Positions 1 through 7,291 of a stretch of DNA of 23,227 bases are shown here, piece after piece. Source of the stretch: CAYPZL01 sp964415045 (GTDB lineage Bacteria; Planctomycetota; Phycisphaerae; Sedimentisphaerales; Anaerobacaceae); contig CAYPZL010000084.1 of the NCBI GenBank assembly GCA_964415045.1, positions 1-23,227 on the forward strand, read 5' to 3'. The notes beneath the pieces were generated by a model. The model worked only from the letters and a program-made list of their open reading frames with translations, made no database searches and was not told the origin of the DNA. Made by a program: the position numbers and the translations under genes. Within the stretch, counting starts at the first letter, position 1. The number at the start of each line of letters is the position of its first letter.

Positions 1-56
1 GCTAAGATAACTCCAAAACCCTCGTCTGGGGAGGCTCCAATTTCATAGTCTATCTA

Positions 57-127
57 ACCTGCGGACTTGAGATCGCTTCGTTCACGGCCCATCGCGGCGC
101 GCCGGGATTCGCCTGCGGCTCAGAGGA
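57..127 (-). repeat. Partial copy of GTCATCCTGA-type dispersed repeat
   Basis: On the minus strand this stretch matches, with a few substitutions and one small insertion, the left two thirds of the intact repeat at 16007-16118: the segment around GGCGAATCCCGGCGCGCCGG and the GAGATCGCTT block are shared. The outer third with the second terminal inverted repeat is missing. The stop codon and last codon of the membrane-protein gene (120-122) lie inside it, so the repeat appears to have landed at the 3' end of that gene. Confidence 0.75.
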
Positions 128-1169
128 TGTGGTCTACGATGTGGCGGGCGCTGAGGAAGATGTCGATGCCGAGGGCGGCGGCGAGCAGGGCCCAGCGGAG
201 CCAGTGCAGGCGGAGCTTCTGGCGGGCCATGAAGTACAGAATGGCCAGCGCCACGGCGCCGACGAGATAGCGCTTGGCGGCCTCGACGAAGAGGCGGGCG
301 TAGCCGTCGGCCAGGCCGAAGATGAACTGGAAGTACTTGGCCGCCAGCAGCAGGGTAACGATGGCCAGCACGCCCAGCACGATCGCGGCAGCCAGAATCC
401 ATTTGCGGTCGGCGTGGCCCGCCTCGATCAGGCCCTGCAAACCGATCCCGCTCAGGACCGCGCAGCAGGTCATGGGAATGCTCAGCCAGAGGATGGGGCT
501 GACGCCCAGCCACAGGACGGCGGGGGGGCCCAGCAGCGACTTGCAGAAGGCCAGCAGGAACCCGGCCACCAGGACAATCAGGAAGCCATGACGGCGGGCC
601 TTCCACATCATCACCAGGCCCAGAACCAGCGCCGCGACCGGGACGTGGTAGATCCCGACCAACGCGGTGCTGCGCCGGACCACGACCAGCGGCGCGACGA
701 ACCCGGCCAGGTCGGACAGGTGCATCTCGGCCTGGAGCGGGGCCGCGAACAGACGGTGCTTCGGCGACGAGGAGGAGAGGTAGAAGAAGAGCACGATGAC
801 CAGGAAGGGCAGGAGCAGCGGCGCCGCCCCGATCCATTTGCCGTGCTTCTTGCCCAGGTAGGCGGCGGGGACGAACAGCCACGGGATCGTCGCGGCCAGC
901 AGCCCGGCCGTGGGGTGGAATTTGCCCAGGCCCAGCAGGTAGGGGCCGAACCCATAGACCAGCCCGGCCAGCAGCGAGCCGGTGAAGCCCATCACCCAGC
1001 GCCGGCTCAGCATGTAACTGCCGAAAGCCGCCAGGCAGGCGTTCAGGGGCAGCAGCCATTGCCATCGGTCGAAGCCGTCGAAGTGGGGCTGGTACAGATA
1101 GGCCGCGAAGACCGCGTACAGGCCAGCGGCGGCGACGTACCAGGCAATGGCGGATTGATGATTGCGAAT
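120..1169 (-). CDS. Polytopic membrane protein of unknown function, probable ATT start
   Basis: I do not recognise the family. From an ATT codon at 1169 the frame encodes about 349 residues with roughly nine to eleven hydrophobic spans and little soluble sequence, so it should be an inner-membrane protein. The first ATG in frame is at 1013 (297 residues), but the open frame continues upstream with clear membrane-helix sequence (AIAWYVAAAGLYAVFAAYLY and a second span). No ATG, GTG or TTG occurs between 1013 and the upstream stop. A GGAGG motif sits 8 nt before the ATT. This supports the rare ATT start; 1013 is the conventional alternative. It lies 73 nt after purM on the same strand and is probably cotranscribed with the purine genes, with no evident functional link. 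Its 3' end overlaps a dispersed repeat. Confidence 0.75.
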   Translation of the reverse strand: MRNHQSAIAWYVAAAGLYAVFAAYLYQPHFDGFDRWQWLLPLNACLAAFGSYMLSRRWVMGFTGSLLAGLVYGFGPYLLGLGKFHPTAGLLAATIPWLFVPAAYLGKKHGKWIGAAPLLLPFLVIVLFFYLSSSSPKHRLFAAPLQAEMHLSDLAGFVAPLVVVRRSTALVGIYHVPVAALVLGLVMMWKARRHGFLIVLVAGFLLAFCKSLLGPPAVLWLGVSPILWLSIPMTCCAVLSGIGLQGLIEAGHADRKWILAAAIVLGVLAIVTLLLAAKYFQFIFGLADGYARLFVEAAKRYLVGAVALAILYFMARQKLRLHWLRWALLAAALGIDIFLSARHIVDHIL

Positions 1170-1242
1170 GGTCGATTCCTCCCGGGCCGCTTCCGTGCGG
1201 CCGATCGCGAACGCGGGCTGCGGCGCGAGCCCATCGTCAGCC

Positions 1243-2313
1243 TCAGTTTTTCAGGACCACCTTGCCGGTTCCGCGTGTGATCCGTCCGATCTTGTTCACT
1301 TTTTCGCCCCAGCGCAGCAGCTTCCGCGCGATCGACTCGGCAAAATCTTCGGCCACCACCAGCACATAGCCGATGCCCATGTTGAACACGCGGAACATCT
1401 CGTCCTCCTCGACGGGGCCGGTCTTTTGCAGGAACGAGAAGACCTTCGGTCGCGGCCAGCTCGATTTGTCGATCACGGCGTTGCAGTTTTTGGGAAGGAC
1501 GCGGGGGATATTGCCGACGAGGCCGCCGCCGGTGATATGCGCCATGGCGTGTACGACGCGCTTGACCTTGTACTTCGCCAGCAGCTTGACGATGGGCCGC
1601 ACGTAAATCCGCGTCGGCGCCAGCAGCGCCTCGCCCAGCGTCGTGCCGTCCAGCTCGTCGATGACGTCCTTCATCTTCAACCTGGCGCGCTTGAAGCAGA
1701 TGTTCCGCGCCAGCGTGTATCCGTTGCTGTGCAGGCCGCTGGAGCGCAGGCCCAGGATGACGTCGCCGGGCCGGACCTGTTTGCCCGTGATGATCTTGTC
1801 CTTCTCCACCACGCCGACGGCGAAGCCGGCCATGTCGAAGTCGCCCTTGCGATAGGTGTCGGGCATCTCGGCGGTCTCGCCTCCGATCAAGGCGCAGTCG
1901 GCGGTGCGGCAACCACCCGCGATGCCTTTGACCAGCTCGGCGATGTGGGCCGGCTCGAGCGTGTGCACGGCTAAGTAGTCCAGGAAGAACAGCGGCTCGG
2001 CGCCCATGACCAGCATGTCGTTGACGCTCATGGCCACCAGGTCGACGCCCACGGTGTCGTACTTGCGGGCCTTGGCGGCCAACTGCACCTTGCTGCCCAC
2101 GCCGTCCGTGCAGGCGATCAGAACCGGATTGCGATAGTTCTTCTTGAAGAGCTTCTCGTCGTAATCCAGGCGGAACAGTCCGGCGAATCCGCCCGGCGCC
2201 GCCACCACCCGCGGGCCGAACGTGCTGGCCAGGCTCGACTGAATCCGCGCGACCATCGCGTCGTTGGCCTCGATGCTCACCCCCGCCTCTTCGTAGCTGA
2301 CGTATTTACTCAT
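1243..2313 (-). CDS. purM: Phosphoribosylformylglycinamidine cyclo-ligase (AIR synthetase)
   Basis: Cytosolic enzyme of de novo purine synthesis that uses ATP to close FGAM to 5-aminoimidazole ribonucleotide. The 356-residue product has the expected family length and hallmarks: YEEAGVSIEAND at the N-terminus, GGFAGLF, the TDGVGSK loop (residues 69-75), VGVDLVAMSVNDMLVMGAEP, GGETAEMPDTY, SSGLHSNGY and HITGGGLVGNIPR in the ATP-grasping C-terminal half. The ATG at 2313 is chosen because it shares ATGA with the purF stop codon, indicating translational coupling; the frame remains open further upstream only as a shadow of purF. Confidence 0.97.
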   Translation of the reverse strand: MSKYVSYEEAGVSIEANDAMVARIQSSLASTFGPRVVAAPGGFAGLFRLDYDEKLFKKNYRNPVLIACTDGVGSKVQLAAKARKYDTVGVDLVAMSVNDMLVMGAEPLFFLDYLAVHTLEPAHIAELVKGIAGGCRTADCALIGGETAEMPDTYRKGDFDMAGFAVGVVEKDKIITGKQVRPGDVILGLRSSGLHSNGYTLARNICFKRARLKMKDVIDELDGTTLGEALLAPTRIYVRPIVKLLAKYKVKRVVHAMAHITGGGLVGNIPRVLPKNCNAVIDKSSWPRPKVFSFLQKTGPVEEDEMFRVFNMGIGYVLVVAEDFAESIARKLLRWGEKVNKIGRITRGTGKVVLKN

Positions 2314-3791
2314 TGGCCGACGCCGAATTCCTCGAACATGTGCATCTGGTAGTGTTCCATCGCGAACTTGTTCAACGCGATATCGATAGGGACGCGGTAT
2401 TTGCCGCTCCAGCACGCCGTACAGAAATGATCGCCCGGAAGCGCCGCGCACGACAGCATTCCTTCCAGCGACAGATACCCCACGCTGTCGACCTCGAGAA
2501 AATCCCGAATCTCTTCGATACTCTTGTTGTTGGCCAGAAGCTCCTCTTTGGTCGGGAAATCGACCCCGTAATAGCACGGGAATCGAATGGGCGGACAGCT
2601 CACCCGCATGTGAATCTCTTTGGCTCCCGCTTCGCGCAGGGCGCGAATCTTGCCGCGTGTGGTCGTGCCCCGCACGATGGAATCGTCCACCACGATGACG
2701 CGCCTGGCGGCGACGACTTCGCGGATGATCGCGAGCTTGAGCTTGACCTCAAGTTCGCGCATCCTCTGGTCGGGCGAGATGAAGGTCCGGCCGACGTAAT
2801 GGCTTCGCACCATCCCCATATCGAACGGAATCCCGCTTTCTTCGGCGTAGCCGATGCCCGCCGAGGTCCCGGAGTCGGGTACGGGAATCACCACGTCGCC
2901 CTCGGCCGGATACTCCCGGGCCAACTGGTGGCCGAGCTTCTTGCGAAACTGGTGGACGTTCTCGCCGAAAATGTGGGAGTTCTGCTTGGCGAAATAGACG
3001 TGCTCGAAGATGCAGTGGGCCGGGGTGATATCGCGGCGCGACACGAAGAAGCGGCTGTGGAGCCCGTCCTTGTCGAGCCGGACGATCTCGCCGGGCTCGA
3101 CCTCGCGGACGAATTCGGCCCCGACTGCGTCGATGGCGCAGGTTTCGCTGGCGACGAGGAAATGCCCTTCGGCGGTCCGGCCGATGCAGAGCGGCCGGAT
3201 GCCGTACGGGTCGCGTGCCGCCTCGATACAGTCGGCAAAGAGGAAAATCAGGGAATAGGCTCCCTGGAGATGGTTCAAAACGTGCCCCAGCGGGTCAGGT
3301 TTGCTCTGATGCGTCGGCTTGGCCAGGAGATGAATGATAATCTCGGTGTCGCTGGTGGACTTGAAGATGCTGCCGTACGCCTCGTATTCGTCGCGGAGCA
3401 GTCCGGCGTTGATGAGATTGCCGTTGTGGGCGACTGCGACCTGCCCGCGCGAGTACTGGGCCAGCAGGGGCTGGCTGTTGACCGCCTTGGACGAGCCGGT
3501 CGTGGAGTAGCGGACGTGTCCGATGGCGATGGGGTTGGCCAGCTTCTCCATGGTGCCCGAGCCCCCGCGGAAGACCCGCCGCACCGTGCCCATGCCCTTG
3601 AAGCACTGGACGAACTCCCCGTCGCTGGAGGCGATGCCCGCCGATTCCTGCCCCCGATGCTGGAGGCTGTGCAGCCCTACGTAGGTCTTCTCCACGGCGT
3701 CGGGGTCGCCGAAGATCCCGAACAGCCCGCATTCCTCTTTCTTCTCGGGAAAGACCTCACGCCCGTCGTTTTCCGAAACCAACTCAGACAT
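2310..3791 (-). CDS. purF: Amidophosphoribosyltransferase
   Basis: First committed step of purine synthesis: transfers glutamine-derived ammonia to PRPP giving phosphoribosylamine. The 493-residue product has an N-terminal class II glutaminase domain and a C-terminal phosphoribosyltransferase domain with VVDDSIVRGTTT (about residues 367-378). The start at 3791 gives a 20-residue leader ending in Glu-Glu before Cys21 (ECGLFGIFG), which fits a propeptide removed to expose the catalytic cysteine. Cys260, Cys406 and the CTAC pair Cys457/Cys460 match the spacing of the four [4Fe-4S] ligands of the Bacillus subtilis enzyme, so this should be the iron-sulfur, propeptide-processed type. It overlaps purM by 4 nt and follows rdgB by 76 nt. 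Confidence 0.97.
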   Translation of the reverse strand: MSELVSENDGREVFPEKKEECGLFGIFGDPDAVEKTYVGLHSLQHRGQESAGIASSDGEFVQCFKGMGTVRRVFRGGSGTMEKLANPIAIGHVRYSTTGSSKAVNSQPLLAQYSRGQVAVAHNGNLINAGLLRDEYEAYGSIFKSTSDTEIIIHLLAKPTHQSKPDPLGHVLNHLQGAYSLIFLFADCIEAARDPYGIRPLCIGRTAEGHFLVASETCAIDAVGAEFVREVEPGEIVRLDKDGLHSRFFVSRRDITPAHCIFEHVYFAKQNSHIFGENVHQFRKKLGHQLAREYPAEGDVVIPVPDSGTSAGIGYAEESGIPFDMGMVRSHYVGRTFISPDQRMRELEVKLKLAIIREVVAARRVIVVDDSIVRGTTTRGKIRALREAGAKEIHMRVSCPPIRFPCYYGVDFPTKEELLANNKSIEEIRDFLEVDSVGYLSLEGMLSCAALPGDHFCTACWSGKYRVPIDIALNKFAMEHYQMHMFEEFGVGQ

Positions 3792-3867
3792 GACCCTCAC
3801 ACTGACTTCAAAGCACCGATCGATTACGTTTGCCGGATACGCCCGATTCACCCACCAGGACGCCAGT

Positions 3868-4524
3868 TTAGTGATTCGGTTCGCCGGAGTCAATCGCCGT
3901 CTCGAGAAGCTCTCGCAAGAGCGGCTGAAGGTTCCTGATGGCATTGCCGCGATGGGAGATGGCGTTCTTCTCCTCGGCGACAAGCTGGGCAGCCGTTTTG
4001 CCCAGATGCGGCACGAAGAAGATCGGGTCGTACCCGAAGCCGTTGGTTCCGACCTCCCGCTCGCCGATCAGACCCTCCACCGTCCCTTCGGTCTCGATCA
4101 GAACCTCTTCCGGACTGGCTAAGCACAGGCAGCAGACGAACCGCGCCGTGCGCCTCTCACGCGGCACGCCCTCGAGCAATTCGAGGACCTTCGCCATATT
4201 GCGATGGTCCAGAAGACTGCGGTCCTCGCCGGCCGCCCGCTCGCCCGAAAAGCGCGCCGACTGCACCCCCGGCGCCCCGTCCAGCGCATCGACCACCAGC
4301 CCCGAGTCGTCGGCCAGCGTCCAGAGACCCGTCGCCCGGGCATATTCGGTCGCCTTCTTCCGGGCGTTCTCGGCAAACGTCGCTCCGTCCTCAACGACTT
4401 CAGCGATCCCGGGAAAATCGCCCAGGCTCCGCCACTCAACGTCCGCCTCAAGCAGCGCCCCCAACTCCCGAACCTTCCCCGGATTCGTCGTGGCTACCAG
4501 AATTCTATGGGTTTTGCTGCTCAT
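3868..4524 (-). CDS. rdgB: XTP/dITP diphosphatase (RdgB/HAM1 family)
   Basis: House-cleaning pyrophosphatase that hydrolyses XTP, ITP and dITP to monophosphates and keeps deaminated purines out of DNA and RNA. The 218-residue protein has the family motifs in order: TTNPGKVREL near the N-terminus, ADDSGLVVDALDGAPGVQSAR in the middle, GTNGFGYDPIFFVP and KNAISHRGNA near the C-terminus. It precedes purF on the same strand, a sensible pairing with purine synthesis. No clear Shine-Dalgarno precedes the ATG, and only 43 nt separate it from the restriction gene upstream, so the native promoter may have been displaced when the cassette inserted. Confidence 0.95.
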   Translation of the reverse strand: MSSKTHRILVATTNPGKVRELGALLEADVEWRSLGDFPGIAEVVEDGATFAENARKKATEYARATGLWTLADDSGLVVDALDGAPGVQSARFSGERAAGEDRSLLDHRNMAKVLELLEGVPRERRTARFVCCLCLASPEEVLIETEGTVEGLIGEREVGTNGFGYDPIFFVPHLGKTAAQLVAEEKNAISHRGNAIRNLQPLLRELLETAIDSGEPNH

Positions 4525-4567
4525 AGGAGCACTGCACAGTACAGGACTCGTAATTTGATCTCCTGGC

Positions 4568-5269
4568 TCAGGGAGGGCTAAGTCTCTTCATCTCGGCAGC
4601 GATCTTGGCAATTACCTCAGGATTGTGAATACTCTTCTTTTTTCCGCTCTTGACGGAATAGACGAAGAACACCTTGCCCCCAAACTTAGCCTCAAATTTT
4701 GCGTGGTTCGATTCGTGCATTTTTTCCCACTGGTAGTGGTTCAACGCCAAGCCCGTGACAGATTTTATTTGGAGGCCCATGTATTTCTCCCCCACTTGTA
4801 TGTAGAAATCCACGTTGTAGGTGCGGTCCCATATGTCCGGCGCCGGCTCGATATTCGCCCCCAGTGCAGCTTCCAATTGACCGTATACAGTGTCAATTTC
4901 TGACCGATACCCCTCATACGTTCTGTTGAGAACAAGGTTGTAGGCATAATCGATGCATTCTTCTTCGTTAATGGAGACCAACTCGCTATGCACTACTTCA
5001 GAGAGTTTCACGTACAGTTTCTGACCGATCTCGCGGATGTACTCTCGAGTGATTCTAGCACCATCGCGCTTCTTTTGAACCGCGTTCGCGAAGTAGAATG
5101 CTTCCCACTCTTCAAACGTACGGGGAGAACAGTGACGAATCAACTCCGAAGTTGGTCCCACACTGTGAGCCTTGTTAAGGCCCCAACGATTCATGGCATA
5201 GTTGAGCAGCGTCTCTCTCTTGAACTTGAGATTCCTCCCGTCACTGCCCGACAACCACTCCTTGGCCAT
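4568..5269 (-). CDS. MjaI-like type II restriction endonuclease
   Basis: The 233-residue protein resembles the MjaI restriction endonuclease family (prototype site CTAG). A plausible PD-(D/E)xK-type core is visible: Asp154 in NVDFYI followed by the strand GLQIKS with Gln167 and Lys169, so the usual acidic residue before the lysine would be glutamine, as in several restriction enzymes. The ATG at 5269 shares one base with the methyltransferase stop codon (TAATG), and a GAGGAG Shine-Dalgarno lies inside the end of the methyltransferase gene, so the two are translationally coupled with the protective enzyme first. The region is AT-richer than its neighbours, consistent with horizontal acquisition. 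Family assignment is from remembered similarity; the recognition site is not shown by sequence. Confidence 0.75.
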   Translation of the reverse strand: MAKEWLSGSDGRNLKFKRETLLNYAMNRWGLNKAHSVGPTSELIRHCSPRTFEEWEAFYFANAVQKKRDGARITREYIREIGQKLYVKLSEVVHSELVSINEEECIDYAYNLVLNRTYEGYRSEIDTVYGQLEAALGANIEPAPDIWDRTYNVDFYIQVGEKYMGLQIKSVTGLALNHYQWEKMHESNHAKFEAKFGGKVFFVYSVKSGKKKSIHNPEVIAKIAAEMKRLSPP

Positions 5270-6558
5270 TAGTCTCTCCTCGCGGCAGAAAGAAACTTGT
5301 TCTTATACCGATAGTCTAACGTAGCATCCACATCCACCAGTCCTTTGCGGATCAGGTGGGCATTCAGAAAGGTCCTGTTCTGCAGGTAGAGATAGCAGAG
5401 CAAGTTGTTCTCTTTGTCGTACTTCACTTCGTCAAATTTCATGGCCACTCTCTGGCCGGATGTCCTATCCTCAAGGAACTGGACCGCCTGCTCGCGCGTT
5501 TCCGCGCGCTCTTTTATGCCCAGGAGGCGGATATTGACACCGTCGCCCAAGATCAGACGTTCGGGTGAAAGGACCTCGCGCACCCTGTGATACTCCTCTC
5601 TCTTTCGACTTCGATGGTTGATCTTCGATCCAAATTCGAGCTTTCTCGGATCGATCTTTTTGTCAAATTGAACAGGGTCCCGAAAAATATATGGCAGTCG
5701 GCCCACGGCCTCACCAGAATCAAAGGCAGTTTCTCTTTGCGTCAGGAAATCGAAGCTTGCGTCCTGAAAAAGCAGCTTCTTATCGATACCCAGCTTCTCG
5801 CGGATGACGTGCAGGAAATCCGGATTCACCTCGTAGCCAACCGAGTTCCTGCCAAGGTTCCTTGCAGCCAACGCCGTTGTCCCGCTACCGAGAAATGGGT
5901 CGAGGACGGTATCGCCAACAAACGTGAACATCTTGATCAAGCGACGAGGGATCTCTTCCGGAAAAACGGCCAGGTGCTTGTCCTGTCGCTCGCCGGGGAT
6001 ATTCCAGTGCCCGGTGAAGAACTGGTTCCACTCCTCTGTCGTCAGCCGCGATTGCTCCTTGGTTTCTTTGCTGACCTTCGGTGCCGTCCCGTGTTTCTTG
6101 AAAATCAGAATGAACTCGTAATCTATCTTCAGTATTCCGTTTCTCGGGAAAGGGAAGGAGCCCATTATCGTTGCCCCGCCCGTAGTATTGCAGGTCGTGA
6201 CCTTCTGCCAGATAACCGCTCCCATATAATCAAAGCCGACGGTTTCGCAAAATTTAATGATTTCGGTTCTTATAGGAATGACCTTATACCGTCCGTAGTA
6301 CACGGAACGAGCGAACTGGTCGCCGATGTTTACGCAGAGCCGGCAGCCCTTCGCCAGGACCCTGTGACATTCCGACCAGACAAGATTCAGATTGTTAATG
6401 TACGTTTCATAACTGTCATCAAACCCAATTTGTTGCCCGTTCCCATAGTCTTTCAACTGCCAATAGGGCGGGGACGTGGCCACGAGATGTACCGATTCGT
6501 CGGGCAACTCCGCCATGCATCGCGAATCACCGGTAATTATCCTATGCTTGGTCTGCAC
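5269..6558 (-). CDS. Site-specific DNA methyltransferase with SNase-like C-terminal domain
   Basis: Modification partner of the adjacent endonuclease. Residues 1-260 form a beta-class methyltransferase: catalytic TSPPYW at 28-33 comes before the AdoMet-binding DPFLGSGTT at 220-228. SPPYW is typical of N4-cytosine enzymes, though N6-adenine cannot be excluded. Residues about 331-429 look like a staphylococcal-nuclease (SNase/TNase) fold: the IRLLGI strand, FLED..SG..V, LLCYLYL and NRTFLNAHLIRKGLVDVD. The nuclease catalytic residues appear lost: the first arginine is kept (Arg344), but the positions of Asp40, Glu43 and Arg87 are Lys, Ala and Asn. It is probably a binding or interaction module. 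GTG at 6558 is preceded by GAGG at 8 nt and by a good promoter. Confidence 0.88.
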   Translation of the reverse strand: MQTKHRIITGDSRCMAELPDESVHLVATSPPYWQLKDYGNGQQIGFDDSYETYINNLNLVWSECHRVLAKGCRLCVNIGDQFARSVYYGRYKVIPIRTEIIKFCETVGFDYMGAVIWQKVTTCNTTGGATIMGSFPFPRNGILKIDYEFILIFKKHGTAPKVSKETKEQSRLTTEEWNQFFTGHWNIPGERQDKHLAVFPEEIPRRLIKMFTFVGDTVLDPFLGSGTTALAARNLGRNSVGYEVNPDFLHVIREKLGIDKKLLFQDASFDFLTQRETAFDSGEAVGRLPYIFRDPVQFDKKIDPRKLEFGSKINHRSRKREEYHRVREVLSPERLILGDGVNIRLLGIKERAETREQAVQFLEDRTSGQRVAMKFDEVKYDKENNLLCYLYLQNRTFLNAHLIRKGLVDVDATLDYRYKNKFLSAARRD

Positions 6559-6596
6559 TGGGTTTGCCTCAAAAAGTCAACTGTTGGCATAGGTGG

Positions 6597-6626
6597 TTTA
6601 TACTTCTTTGTTGGATGGCCTGTCAA
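6597..6626 (-). promoter_or_regulatory. Sigma70-type promoter of the restriction-modification cassette
   Basis: Reading the minus strand, a perfect TTGACA (6621-6626) and TATAAA (6597-6602) are separated by 18 bp. Transcription would start near 6589-6590, giving a leader of about 30 nt before the GTG start of the methyltransferase. The match is the best promoter seen in the window and suggests the cassette carries its own expression signals. Confidence 0.75.
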
Positions 6627-6796
6627 GACGGCTCGTACGGTCGGATCAGCGGTTTTGAGTTCCACCGATACTGCGTTGACCGGGAGAGCCACCCACATGG
6701 CCTCCGTTTAATCAAGAAGCCTTCGCCTGCCCCTCTGTTGTACCGAGCGAGCCTTCGACGTCACGAGAACGCTCCGCATCACAGCCGCAGGATCGA

Positions 6797-7291
6797 TTGG
6801 GCAAATTGCAGCGGGCGGTGGTTGAGACCGTCTGGGAGATGGGCGAGGCGATGGTGCGGCAGGTGTGGGAGCGGCTCTGCCCCGGGAAGGAAGTCTCGTA
6901 CACGACAATTCTGGCGGCGATGCAGCGGATGGAGAAATCCGGCTGGCTGCGGCATCGCACCGAGGGCAAGAGCAACGTCTACCGCCCAACGCGTACCCGT
7001 GAGCAAGCGGGCGCGAGCTCCATCAACAAATTCGTGCAGCGTATGTTTGACGGCAACGCCCTCTTGATGTTCCGGCACCTCAAGGTCTCCCCGATTGGTT
7101 CAACATGGAGATTGAGTACTTTCATGCCTCGAAATATGGGCATGAAGCCATGGTGGCGGAGGAGTTTCGCCGGGAGATGGCCGCCGGAGCGGTTGCTGTC
7201 AACGTCCGTCACATACGGGAGGCGAAGCCCAAAGAGGTGCCGCCGGCCGATCAGACAAACGGTGTCTTTCCGGGCATGGCCATGGGTTTGA
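6797..7291 (+). pseudogene. BlaI/MecI-family repressor remnant, C-terminus replaced
   Basis: The first ~95 residues match BlaI/MecI/CopY winged-helix repressors of antibiotic- or metal-inducible genes: LGKLQRAVVETVWEMGEAMVRQVW, then the recognition-helix region VSYTTILAAMQRMEKSGWL and NVYRPTRTREQ. Similarity stops near 7081 at NALLMFRHL, where the dimerisation helix should continue for about 25 more residues. The remaining open frame to 7291 is read out of phase through the neighbouring flavodoxin fragment and the antisense of the oxidoreductase gene, so it is not a natural C-terminus. The TTG at 6797 is the only usual start codon near the homology start, with a weak AGGA just upstream. Probably inactive, though a truncated DNA-binding protein could still be made. 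Confidence 0.65.
7105..7253 (+). pseudogene. Flavodoxin-like protein, N-terminal fragment
   Basis: ATG at 7105 opens about 49 residues (EYFHASKYGHEAMVAEEF, then AVAVNVRHIREAKPKEVPPAD) that resemble the first beta strand, phosphate-binding loop, first helix and second strand of flavodoxin-family proteins; SKYGH would be the FMN phosphate loop. Similarity ends abruptly at 7250, exactly at the stop codon of the convergent Gfo/Idh gene, after which the frame continues only as antisense of that gene. The fragment lacks most of the flavin-binding fold and cannot be functional. The family call rests on a short N-terminal match. Confidence 0.55.

Noticed and set aside
82..1065. Minus-strand frame of 327 codons overlapping the membrane gene
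   Set aside because: Proline/arginine-rich shadow frame; its C-terminal RRRIPARRDGP comes from the dispersed repeat. The overlapping frame 120-1169 has clear membrane helices.
129..1280. Plus-strand open frame rich in Gln, Asp and Gly
   Set aside because: Antisense to the membrane-protein gene; composition is that of a reverse-complemented membrane protein.
2313..3938. Plus-strand open frame of 541 codons
   Set aside because: Fully antisense to purF, which has every expected motif; no independent domain or ribosome site.
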